From: Linepithema humile
Lineage: Eukaryota > Arthropoda > Insecta > Hymenoptera > Formicidae
Assembly (NCBI RefSeq): GCF_040581485.1
Contig: NC_090130.1
Coordinates: 26,699,418 to 26,763,417 of the forward strand
Direction: 5' to 3'
DNA: 64,000 bases
Positions 21,796-33,300 of the stretch are shown here, piece by piece (positions within the stretch are counted from its first letter, which is position 1; each line of letters begins with the position of its first letter). The notes below the pieces were generated by a model. It made no database searches and was not told where the DNA came from. It saw only the letters and a program-made list of their open reading frames with translations. Made by a program: the position numbers and the translations under genes.

Positions 21796-24715
21796 TTGCC
21801 CTCTTAATTTTTCACTGAAATAATACACAAAATAACATAAAACAAAAATAATATTAAATAAAAGAAAGATGTACCCTCATCATTCCTTTGAACTCGATAT
21901 TTCAATTATAAAAATTAATATAATAGTTTATTTGCTATCAAGATGTCAATAAAGACGTTTAAACGTTTAAAAGATTTATGGAAAATTTAAAAAATTTTAT
22001 TTGAAAAGAGCAAAGTATCTTATAAAACTGTAGAAAACTTTCCTATCGTGAAAGTTATTTTCTATATATTTAAACATCTAAACGCCTTACTTTCAATATA
22101 ATGCTTTATTTGCGCAAGAAACATCTTTCGTTTTTCGAAAGAGAATCTTGCTGTTTGCCCACCCGAAGTTTTATCATTATTTTTGTCATCAATAAACTAC
22201 AAACTCACTGTCAAAGCAGAAGTTTCAATATTTATCGATGCACAGAAATAAAAAAAATACAAAATTTATACAAAATTGTTTAATCCTGCCTAACAAAAAA
22301 TCCTACCTAATAAAACAATTCTATCTAATAGAAAATCCTACCTAATAAACGATGTAGATATCTGAAAACTCGTGTAAATCAAATAAACCGAGAAACGCGG
22401 ATAGAGGTAATGATTTAACGATTAACGATTTAATTTATAAGTATCGATTTAATATCACGTTATACGCATTTTCGTGTACGCAAATGACATCTCTCACTTG
22501 AGAGAATTCCGAGGATAACGACCTCGGCGTTTTTCGAGTGATGCTTAGCGCAGAGCTCAGCTCAGTTACCGCTATTTGCATCGAAAATCCGAGAGCGATT
22601 GTCTCGATGTTTCTCGCAGGACTCTAGCGCAGAGCTCAGCTCAGTTTTCGCTAGTTGCGTCCGAAATTTGTATTGATAGTCGACCATTGTTCAATGTTCG
22701 ATCATATCAATGTTTCGAGATCCGTGCTCGACCATCATCAATGGGACCACGAATTTCGAAAGTCCATGCTCAACCATGGGATCAACACTGGAACTACCGA
22801 CGATTAACATATACCAACTTCTATTTCTTTTTTCTTTTTTTATAAAAAGTGATAAAGAGAAAAAGTACATTAATTAATTAAATTATTTAACACAATGCAA
22901 CAAGTCACAGAAAAAAATCTCAACAAATACATTATAAATTTAAATAATTATTCTAAAACGAATAAACCTGTCATTTTGACCGCTTTGGTAGTTTTAGTGT
23001 TAAGCCATAGGACCACGGATGCATGGGTAGGCTAGGAAAGATTGCGAAGAAATTGACGTATAGCAAGAATAAATATATATTTCAAAATTGTAAATAAATT
23101 GTTAATAAAACATGCACTCCTTTTTTATTAAATAAATTATTTCAAATATATCATAATTCATTAATATATTTACGTTTGTGTAAAAGAATTTTCTTTTTCA
23201 TTTTTAATTTACATTTGTGATACATTTGTGGTACATATGTATTTAAAATTTTTCTTACTTTTGCTTTTCAACGCCAATTTATAATATTTAATCCTGGAAA
23301 GATATAAAAAAATAAACCACTTACCGTAGGGAAGGAAGAAATGAAAGTACACATTTACACACAGAAAAGGAATTTTGCTATCGCAATAAAATAATCGTTG
23401 CTAGTGCATGTTAAATATGTTAGCGATAAAATTTCGCTATTGTAACTACTTTTACAGATTATTCAATATGCAACAAATCTGGTTTGTTCAAAAAATCGAC
23501 AAATTTTGAGATGAGAAAACAAGTTAAAATTCGCTGTTACAACAAAATAATTAATTTTTAATAAATTTATTTTACTATTGCAATGAATTGTCGCCATTAA
23601 TACAAACTTTGATAATAAGATAAAAATAAATTTCTTATTATATATTAGCAATATAATTTGTGCAGATTTAAAAACTAATTTCGGTAAATAAAATTATTAT
23701 CTATAACAAATCTCTTTGCTGTTCAAATAATAATCAACTGTAAGAAATTTTGCTACGATAGCTTATATAAAATTTACTGCGGCAGCAAATACTTTTTTTC
23801 TATGTATTAACAAATTTTATCTTTTATTTTATGTATAATCTTTTTTTTTAAATATTTTTTTTCTTCTATTTTTTCTTATATAAAAAAATATAAATAAATA
23901 TATAAACATATATAAATATATAAACATAAGTACATTATTTAGAATAAAAATATATTAGGTTATTTAAAAAATTTGTAATAATTTTTATAATAAAATTGAA
24001 AACTATTTTTATATGTTTAGAGTCATCTTTGTTTAGTAATATATGCACCATTGTTTTCGACAACTTTTGGCCATCTTTAACAACTTGTGCATACATTATT
24101 AAATAAAGATATATAAACATATAAAAATTGTTTTCAATTCTGTCATCAAAAAATTCTACAAACTCTCTGAATAATTCAATATATTTTGTTCTGATCTGTC
24201 AATCATGAAATACATTTAGGAAATATTCCAGGATTAAATATTCATCAACGCATCTAAGTCCTAGCCTATCCATTTTAAGATAATAAATCGAAGAAATAGT
24301 GTACCTTTTATAATTTTATTCAAAGTATTCTGGTGTATGATTATATTTTTAATATTATATGATTAATATTTAATATATATGGATTCAAAGGGCTATTAGA
24401 CTGATGAAAGTTGCTTCAACTTCGGGCTCAATCAAAATCAAAATTAGAAACACTTTGCTTTTTTTTAATGTATTAGTAACACATAATTAAATTTAATATA
24501 AATTAAAACTAAAAAAATAAGTACTTCGTTCTTTTAAAAACAAATGCACGTACAACTCAAAATACTTTTAAAAAATACAAGAGAATAAAACTTTGATATA
24601 ACTACTATAAGGCAATAAAAATTATACGACCTGCAAAGTGTCTCGCGTTTATATATTTTTACACCATTATTTGATCCATTATCTTAATAATAAAAGACAA
24701 ATTAAACTAACTCAC

Positions 24716-24766
24716 CGATCGATGCGCAGCAGCGGAGTTGTCGTTCTGTTGATCTGCATAGTTGAT
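24716..24766 (-). CDS. 51-nt microexon of module copy I
   Basis: On the minus strand TTTTACAG precedes ATCAACTATGCAG, and the segment ends CATCGATCG before GTGAGTTAG. Length is 51 nt (17 codons), so it keeps frame. It reads INYADQQNDNSAAAHRS in phase 0, and an ATG-containing frame is open in phase 2. Identical segments lie at 49,177-49,227 and, on the plus strand, 56,665-56,715. Strong splice sites are seen; coding is inferred. Confidence 0.5.
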
Positions 24767-25044
24767 CTGTAAAACACGAAATAAATCAAAATTATAGCAG
24801 CGTTCACAATATGAAATATTTGTGAAATCATAAAAAATATTGAGTACATCGAACTTTTAATTCGTTTTCTAAGCAAATATGTAATAAAAGAATTATTAAA
24901 AAAGTTTAATTATTTAAATAAAAAGTAAAAAAATATGCGAATAAATTCTAATAATGATAAATATTAACTAATGTGAATTTTTTGTCTTTCAAATATTTTA
25001 ATGTGTGTACAATATTTTTAACAAATAAATGAATTATTGCTTAC

Positions 25045-25720
25045 CGTAAAGTTGCTCCGCCGGCGCCCGATGCTCCTCCTGAGCCTCCTCCTCCTCTCAG
25101 TGGTCCTTCGAAGCACTCACATTGAATCTCACGCGTTCGCGGCGCATGCATTGCTCGCATGCGTACCTGAATACGAAAATCGCGCGATACTTAAAACGGC
25201 ACTCCCGACATCACAGGCGAATCGAACCGAATTGTCCAAGCTGTGACGTTACGCGCGAATTCCGTCCGCGTTTCAGACGACCACATTTACCAATTGGGGC
25301 ACGATTCTCTCAAAACAGAAGGCAAAGATAAGCTTGAAGAAGATGAGGTGATTAGTCATCCAATCAACCGACTAGATACAAGACATCTGAAAAGCAATCG
25401 GTAGCGTTTGACTAACTCCGGTAGCCGTCCTCGACTACCTTTGACAGTCCGGCTATCTGTACAACTAGCGCGCTGCACGTAGAACCGAAGATTGCCCTGC
25501 CGTAGTGGAGATTTTATGATTGAAACCGACCTTTCCCTCCCCCGAGCCAAGCCTAAAGTCAAAAAAAATCGTGTCCCAATATTTGTCATACAGCAAAAAT
25601 GCGTTCATCTATAGATTCGCTATAACTCTCGGCATTAACGGCACTCTCGACGCGCATTTTGTTATACTATACGACGGAACGAATATATTTTGTAGCACCG
25701 ATTACGCGCACAAAGTTGAT
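25045..25720 (-). other. Exon-like segment with repeated GGAGGA end, module copy I
   Basis: On the minus strand it is preceded by TTTTACAG and ends CAACTTTACG before GTAAGC. Its last 60 nt are rich in GAGGAG/GGAGGA. In one frame this is acidic, like the EEEEAQ end of the first exon at 53,538. In another it is glycine-rich. A TGA stands just before the acidic frame. It may be a 5' UTR/first exon or a decayed exon. Copies lie at 49,502-50,179 and 55,715-56,390. Confidence 0.4.
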
Positions 25721-27786
25721 CTGTAAAATAAAAAAATAAATGCAGATTAGTGTTTTTGAAATAATTAATATTTATAAAATAATTACTGCGCACATTAAAC
25801 TTTATATTCGTTTATTTATGCACACGTCTAAACAAAGAATTAAATTTTTAAATTTAAATTTAACTCAAATTTACTTGAAATAAATTAAGGAATATAATTG
25901 TATTATTCACTTATGCTTCTGAAGCTTTGTTATATCATATTGTGATCATTCTGTGTGTAATACGGATACATAGTTCTATCTTTTATTTTAATCAAAATAG
26001 CTCTTTGATTGAAACAATACTGGTGTTTTAAATCAGTCCCTGCACTATTATTTTTAAAAAATAACGTTTTTAACGATAAATTACTTACCACAATGTTGTT
26101 TTGCCGTCGCCTGATGCCTCCTAGGCCCCCTAGACGGGCCGCATCCAGGTCGGTTGGGCCAAAGTAAGGGCCTTAATCCTCGAGGAGAGGCCCTTACAAT
26201 GTTTTAGGAGCTGCAGAAAAAATAAAGGTGGGGGAGGCGGGAACCCCGGACGCGGCCTTGGCCCCCGCGTCAGCTCCCGCAGGAACGGTAATGGTGGTGG
26301 TGGGTGTTCCGAACGCGGCATTGGCCCCCGCGTCCGCCCCCACAGAAAACAACAAGGAGGTGGGCACATCGAGCGTGGCATTGGCCCCCGCGCCCGCCCA
26401 AAAATCAATCGCGGAGGCGACCTCAGAGGAGGATGAGACCCCCTGGATTAAGCCGAAGGAGGAGAGGCCCAAGGGGGACTTTGAACGGCGTGGTGTTGGC
26501 AAACACAAGCCAACACCGACCGCTAAGGAGTCAGAGGTGATCAGCAACTGGAAGATTCCGACTAGGGCCGTGCCACCCTTAAGGATCCTCCAGGCGAATG
26601 TGAACCACTCCGCCGTGGCACAGGATTTGTTCCTACAAACCATGGCGGAGGGTGGATTTGAATTGGGGGTGGCCACGGAGCTCTACTGGAGGACCACCCC
26701 CATTGGTTTACGGATCCCACGGGTGAGGGGGTCGCCATCTACTGGCGGCCCACCGCGAACTTCTTCCCAAGCTCCAAGTTTGGGGCCGGGCTGGGCTACG
26801 TAACGGTGGAGTGGGAGGATTATTTTATCCTCGGGTGTTACGTCTTACCGAGGTGGAAGCTCCCCTCCTTTAAAACCTTCCTGTCAGGGCTTGGGGACTG
26901 CATTCGTAGATGCCTCTCCCGACCCACCATTGTTGCGGGGGATTTCAACACCTGGTCGATGTTATGGAATTCTTCGCGAACCGACAGGAGGGGGGGGAGA
27001 TAGGGCGGCGGCACTCGGCCTGTGTCTGTTAAACACAGGCTCGAGGAGCACCTGCGTGCGTACCCGGAGGGAGTCCATCGTGGATCTCACGTAGACTTCT
27101 CCGTCAGCCGCACGCGGGGTTACGGGTTGGAGGGTGGAAGAAGACCTGGACTCGGGTTCCGATCATCGATATATCGTGATCGAGGCCTCGACCACCTCAA
27201 CCGTAACGCTCGGCCGTCGCCGGCGTAGCACCCCGAAAAGGGGCTGGGTCCTTCGGAAGATGGAGGAGGACGTCCTGATGGCGGTTGTTTTGGCGGAATC
27301 CTAGCCGATGCCATCCGGTCAGGCCGTATACTTGGATCAGGAAGCCATGAGGGTCGTGGGCATGGTTGAAAACGCGTGTGACGCGTCCATGCCACGATCT
27401 AAATGGTCCCCCAGTAGGACGATGCACTGGTGGACCGGGGAGATCGCCGAGCTTAGGCGTCTTTCCTCGGCCGCCAGGCGCAGATTCCTGCGAACACGCA
27501 GAAGAGGGGATCACGCCGAAACGACTATAGCTTTGGAGAGGTTTCGTGCGGCGCAAAACGCCCTCCGAGCCGCCATCGAAACAGCGAAGGCCAGGGTGTG
27601 AAAGGAGCTTATTTCCACCCTGGACCGGGAATCCGTGGGGACGTCTCTTCAAGATAGTTCTCAAGAAGTTGAAACCAAGGGCGCCCCCGACTGCAAAGAA
27701 ACTTAAACCGGAATTTTTCGGGAATATTGTGGACACACTGTTCCTAGTAGGGGGAACTATCATCCCTCCCCCCCACGGTTGGGGAG

Positions 27787-28569
27787 GTGTGGCCCGAGGA
27801 GCCGGCAGTCTCGGCAGAGGAAATGTCCGCAGTGCGGGCCAGGCTTGGCGGTGCGGCCAAGGCGTCTAGACCCGACGGAACTCCCGGCAGGTCATGGGCC
27901 CTGGCGACGAGGGTGCTGGGCGATCGGATGGGGCGGCTGTTCACCGCCTGCCTCAGATCCGGTGCCTTCTCCTCGCGGTGGAGGAGAGCCAATCTGGTTC
28001 TCCTCCAAAAAGATGGCAAGCCGCCGGAGCAACCCTCCGCATACCGGCCTATATGCTTGCTGGATGAGGCGGGTAAGCTCTATGAGCGAGTAATCGTAGG
28101 ACGCCTCGTTCAGCACCTGTCTCGGGATGGTCCCACTTCAAGTGATAAACAATACGGCTTCCGGGAGGGACGGTCGACTTTGGATGCAATACGCCACGTC
28201 TGTTTTTTCTCGGAGGCCGTAGTGGAGAAGGGGGGGGGAGGTGGCACTAGCGGTATTGTTGGATATTGTGAACGCCTTCAACTCCCTCCCCTGGGACTGT
28301 CTGGGGCAGCATTTGAACATCTTCAGCTGCTCCCGTATCTCCGGGCAGTCCTGTGGGACTACCTCCGGGGCAGAACGTTCGCATACAAGGACGGAACAGG
28401 CGCGGTGTGCGAGAGGAGGATGTACCGCGGGGTTCCACAGGGGTCTGTTTTGGGCCTGATGCTGTGGAATTTCGGGTACGATGTAGTGCTTCGAGCGGTC
28501 CTTCCCCCTGGCTTTGACGTCGTCTGTTACGCCGACGACACACTTGTCATGGCTCGGGGGGAGGATTGA
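27787..28569 (+). pseudogene. R1-clade reverse transcriptase fragment
   Basis: The frame contains the RT fingers (SAYRPICLLDEAGKLYE), GFREGRSTLDAI, then GVPQGSVLG and the catalytic YADD box near 28,530. Between about 28,240 and 28,330 the conserved NAFNSLPW segment lies in a different frame, so two compensating frameshifts are present. A TGA follows MARGED at 28,567. It would copy element RNA into DNA at the target if intact, but it is broken here. Confidence 0.85.
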
Positions 28570-28876
28570 AAAGAGGCCGCGGCTGTAGCAACCGCAGCCG
28601 TGGCCAGCGTAATGCGCGTAATACGGGGCCTAGGATTAGAGGTGGCTCCTCAAAAGACAAAAACCCTGTTCTTCTACAAGAAAAAAGAAGCCCTGTTCTT
28701 CTACAAGAAGACAGGAGGAAGACCACCTCCGACATACATTAACGTCGGAGGGTCCCGAATCCCTGTGGGGTTCCAGATAAAATATCTGGGCTTTACCCTG
28801 GATGGACTCTAAGAGTTCATACAGCATTTCGATGCTCTAGCTCCCAGAGTGGACCTCCCAGGATGGCGAAAGCGTT

Positions 28877-29770
28877 GTGTCGCCTCCTGCCCAATCTCGA
28901 CGATCCAGGTGCCAAAGTCCGGCACCTTTACACGAACACCGTCCGATTGGTATTTCTTTACGGGGCACCGATTTGGGCAAACGACTGATGGCCAATAAAC
29001 GCGCCAGCGCCTTGGTGCGTAAGGCCGATCGGCGCATGGCCATCAGGGTCGCCCGTTGTTATCGGACGGTGTCGTACGTGGCGTCCACGACCCTGGCAAA
29101 GGTGCTCCCGTTCGACCTAGTCGCTAGTTCGCGCGCCGAAGCTTATCGGTGCGCGATTGAGGTCGGACGGAGTGGCATTTCCCCGGAAATCATTTCCAAG
29201 AAAATGGAAAGGGAAAAGGCGAGGGCCCGGAGGTGGGCGCTCAGAGAGTGGAAACACCGACTGGGCGAACACAATACTCCGGGTCTTCCGGAACTGAAGA
29301 CCGTCGAGACTATCCAGCCCTGCCTACAGAAGTGGGTAGGCAGGAGGGGAGGCGGAATTTCGTTCTGCCTGGCGCAGGTTTTCACCGGGTATGATTGCTT
29401 TGGTGACTACCTGTGCCGAATAGGTAAGCAGCGCACTACGCGGTGCTACCATTGCGCGGCCAACCGGGACTCGGCGCAGCACACGCTGGAGGAGTGCCCA
29501 GCGTGGACCGTAGAGCGTCGGGCCCTGGTCGAAATGGTGGGCGGAGACCTCTCTCTTCCTTCCCTGGTTAGAGGGATGTTGGAGAGAGAGGAGAGTTGGG
29601 TGGCAGTCTCCTCCTTCTGTGAGACGGTAATGTCTCGAAAGGAGAAGGTTGAGCGGGAGAGAAGGGGGGAGGGAGGCACGACCTCCTCTCAGAGAAGGAG
29701 GAGGAGGGGCCAAGGAGGTGGCCGGATAAGGCCATGCCCTCCGCGCCTAGGCGTGAATAACGCGCCGTGA
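28877..29770 (+). pseudogene. R1-clade C-terminal domain fragment
   Basis: An open frame of 297 codons covers the region after the RT. It contains CYHCAANRDSAQHTLEECPAW, the Cys-His cluster typical of R1-clade C-termini, followed by a charged tail. It is separated from the RT fragment by stops and frame changes, so it is a relic rather than a gene. Confidence 0.8.
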
Positions 29771-30309
29771 TAATGCTGGGTGGGAGATGGGAGAGCCTAG
29801 CGACCTCTCTCTTTTTCACCCCGGTGGGCTCCGAAGGGTGGTCCGCTGAGACCTCTCTTCGGGGCAAGAGGTACACGGTTCCCTCCGCTGGAGGAACCGT
29901 GAGGAACCCAACAACTCCTGTAAGGACTATTCCCAATCGCTGGTAAAAGACGGGGACTTTGATTCCAAACCCCCGGATGCCTGGACCCGTTAGGCGTGTT
30001 ATTCACGACACCAGGATAGGGGAGTAAACCTCGATAAAAAATCCGGGATCTTGCCAGTCTTGTTAGCACGCCGGTGTTTCGACATGACGGCTGGCCGTGC
30101 ACGAGGGGGGGGGGGAATAGGTGGCGACTTACACCGTAACCCCAAGTATGGGGCCGAAGGCCGGTGCTTTACACGAGCCGCGAGGGTTAGTCTTGATCGA
30201 CAACCGTCTTAGTGGAAAGAGAACCACGATAAAAACACCCAGAAAAGACAACTCCGTGAAGTTGACAACTCACGGAGACTCAGTGCTCAAATTACATGTT
30301 ATGTAAGAC

Positions 30310-33300
30310 AATTTTTCCTTTATTTCCCATAATTTTTAATCAAATTTTTATACATTGAGAAAAAACTAATTTTTTAGTAAATATTCAGTAAAAACTTTAA
30401 TTTAACTTCATTGTAAGTTGAAAGAATTAAAATTATTTGCTTTTCAAGGAAAAAAATATTATTATGATACTAAAATACCTATTAATAAATAAATGCAATT
30501 ACCTGAAAGATGATTCGTTAGGCCTCGTATATTTTATTGGCGTTGGTGTTGACGTTAGCGTCAGCGTGGGCGTGGGCGTTGACGATGGCGTAGGAGTTGG
30601 TGTTGGCGTAGGCTTTGGCGTTGGCGTAGGTTTTAGCATTAGCGTAGACTACGGCGTTGGGGGCTGGCGTGCGCTTTGGCGACGGCGTGGGCGTAGACGC
30701 GTCCGCAAACTTGATCATTGACATAGGCGTGGCCGCAGGGCCATTCTTCAATAAGTCGCTAATGTCCAGCATTAGCGACGAATTATAGAGTGGCCCGTAG
30801 CTATGTAGCCTAGCCCAACCATAGCCGCAGCCGCATTCGTAGGCACCAGCCGTAGCCGCAGCCGCAACCGTTGCCGGCAGCCCTTGCCGTAGCCATAGCC
30901 GTAGCCGTAACCGTAGCCGCAGCCGTAGCCATAGCCGTAGCGGTTGCCATCCATCATACGCAACGGACAAGAGCGGAGTTGATCTGTAAAATACAAAATC
31001 GAGTTCAGATTAATAATGTGTTAAACTTAGTATTTTATAAATAAAATTATTGTACATATTAAATTTTTTCTTTATTTCCCATAATTTTTAATCAAATTCT
31101 TATACATTGAGAAAAAACTAATTTTTTAGTAAATATTCAGTAAAAACTTTAATTTAACTTCATTGTAAGTTGAAAGAATTGAAATTATTTGCTTTTCAAG
31201 GAAAAAAATATTATTATGATACTAAAATACCTATTAATAAATAAATGCAATTACCTGAAAGATGATTCGTTAGGCCTCGTATATTTTATTGGCGTTGGTG
31301 TTGACGTTAGCGTCAGCGTGGGCGTGGGCGTTGACGATGGCGTAGGAGTTGGTGTTGGCGTAGGCTTTGGCGTTGGCGTAGGTTTTAGCATTAGCGTAGA
31401 CTACGGCGTTGGGGGCTGGCGTGCGCTTTGGCGACGGCGTGGGCGTAGACGCGTCCGCAAACTTGATCATTGACATAGGCGTGGCCGCAGGGCCATTCTT
31501 CAATAAGTCGCTAATGTCCAGCATTAGCGACGAATTATAGAGTGGCCCGTAGCTATGTAGCCTAGCCCAACCGTAGCCGCAGCCGCATTCGTAGGCACCA
31601 GCCGTAGCCGCAGCCGCAACCGTTGCCGGCAGCCCTTGCCGTAGCCATAGCCGTAGCCGTAACCGTAGCCGCAGCCGTAGCCATAGCCGTAGCGGTTGCC
31701 ATCCATCATACGCAACGGACAAGAGCGGAGTTGATCTGTAAAATACAAAATCGAGTTCAGATTAATAATGTGTTAAACTTAGTATTTTATAAATAAAATT
31801 ATTGTACATATTAAATTTTTTCTTTATTTCCCATAATTTTTAATCAAATTCTTATACATTGAGAAAAAACTAATTTTTTAGTAAATATTCAGTAAAAACT
31901 TTAATTTAACTTCATTGTAAGTTGAAAGAATTGAAATTATTTGCTTTTCAAGGAAAAAAATATTATTATGATACTAAAATACCTATTAATAAATAAATGC
32001 AATTACCTGAAAGATGATTCGTTAGGCCTCGTATATTTTATTGGCGTTGGTGTTGACGTTAGCGTCAGCGTGGGCGTGGGCGTTGACGATGGCGTAGGAG
32101 TTGGTGTTGGCGTAGGCTTTGGCGTTGGCGTAGGTTTTAGCATTAGCGTAGACTACGGCGTTGGGGGCTGGCGTGCGCTTTGGCGACGGCGTGGGCGTAG
32201 ACGCGTCCGCAAACTTGATCATTGACATAGGCGTGGCCGCAGGGCCATTCTTCAATAAGTCGCTAATGTCCAGCATTAGCGACGAATTATAGAGTGGCCC
32301 GTAGCTATGTAGCCTAGCCCAACCGTAGCCGCAGCCGCATTCGTAGGCACCAGCCGTAGCCGCAGCCGCAACCGTTGCCGGCAGCCCTTGCCGTAGCCAT
32401 AGCCGTAGCCGTAACCGTAGCCGCAGCCGTAGCCATAGCCGTAGCGGTTGCCATCCATCATACGCAACGGACAAGAGCGGAGTTGATCTGTAAAATACAA
32501 AATCGAGTTCCGATTAATAATGTGTTAAACTTAGTATTTTATAAATAAAATTATTGTACATATTAAATTTTTTCTTTATTTCCCATAATTTTTAATCAAA
32601 TTCTTATACATTGAGAAAAAACTAATTTTTTAGTAAATATTCAGTAAAAACTTTAATTTAACTTCATTGTAAGTTGAAAGAATTGAAATTATTTGCTTTT
32701 CAAGGAAAAAAATATTATTATGATACTAAAATACCTATTAATAAATAAATGCAATTACCTGAAAGATGATTCGTTAGGCCTCGTATATTTTATTGGCGTT
32801 GGTGTTGACGTTAGCGTCAGCGTGGGCGTGGGCGTTGACGATGGCGTAGGAGTTGGTGTTGGCGTAGGCTTTGGCGTTGGCGTAGGTTTTAGCATTAGCG
32901 TAGACTACGGCGTTGGGGGCTGGCGTGCGCTTTGGCGACGGCGTGGGCGTAGACGCGTCCGCAAACTTGATCATTGACATAGGCGTGGCCGCAGGGCCAT
33001 TCTTCAATAAGTCGCTAATGTCCAGCATTAGCGACGAATTATAGAGTGGCCCGTAGCTATGTAGCCTAGCCCAACCGTAGCCGCAGCCGCATTCGTAGGC
33101 ACCAGCCGTAGCCGCAGCCGCAACCGTTGCCGGCAGCCCTTGCCGTAGCCATAGCCGTAGCCGTAACCGTAGCCGCAGCCGTAGCCATAGCCGTAGCGGT
33201 TGCCATCCATCATACGCAACGGACAAGAGCGGAGTTGATCTGTAAAATACAAAATCCAGTTCAGATTAATAATGTGTTAAACTTAGTATTTTATAAATAA

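Larger units (their letters stand above)
21796..26124 (-). repeat. Module copy I (4.3 kb) of the 44-kb element
   Basis: It is nearly identical to 46,152-50,242 (direct copy II) and to 55,318 to about 59,500 (inverted copy III). Orientation is given by the exon-like segments, which read on the minus strand here. The match with copy III continues to GCCTCCTAG at about 26,124, where the R1-clade sequence begins. It contains two splice-bounded exon-like segments, described separately. The rest is AT-rich and looks intronic. Small frames conserved between copies (for example 23,935-24,120) probably reflect recent duplication rather than selection. Confidence 0.8.
26125..30305 (+). mobile_element. 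Decayed R1-clade non-LTR retrotransposon
   Basis: It is GC-rich, unlike its surroundings. In order it shows an apurinic-like endonuclease start (LQANVNHSAVAQDL near 26,590), the endonuclease motif VAGDFNTWS, a reverse transcriptase with GVPQGSVLG and YADDTLV, and a C-terminal region with a Cys-His cluster. These are R1-clade hallmarks. Frameshifts and stops break the frame repeatedly, so it is dead. A 3' UTR-like stretch runs to about 30,305. The two flanks are not continuous when compared with module copy III. It therefore lies at a rearrangement junction or its flank was later changed. Confidence 0.85.

Noticed and set aside
22576..22845. 89-codon plus-strand frame repeated at 46,942-47,211
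   Set aside because: It overlaps minisatellite-like sequence, the inverted module has a different, shorter frame, and no protein family is recognisable.
23935..24120. 61-codon frame conserved in all three modules (also 48,308-48,493 and 57,309-57,494)
   Set aside because: Conservation is explained by recent duplication of the whole module. It is AT-rich with no domain, no splice context and inconsistent orientation relative to the exon-like segments.
26130..29936. Long minus-strand frames across the R1-clade element
   Set aside because: These come from GC-rich sequence opposite the reverse transcriptase frames and show no domain.
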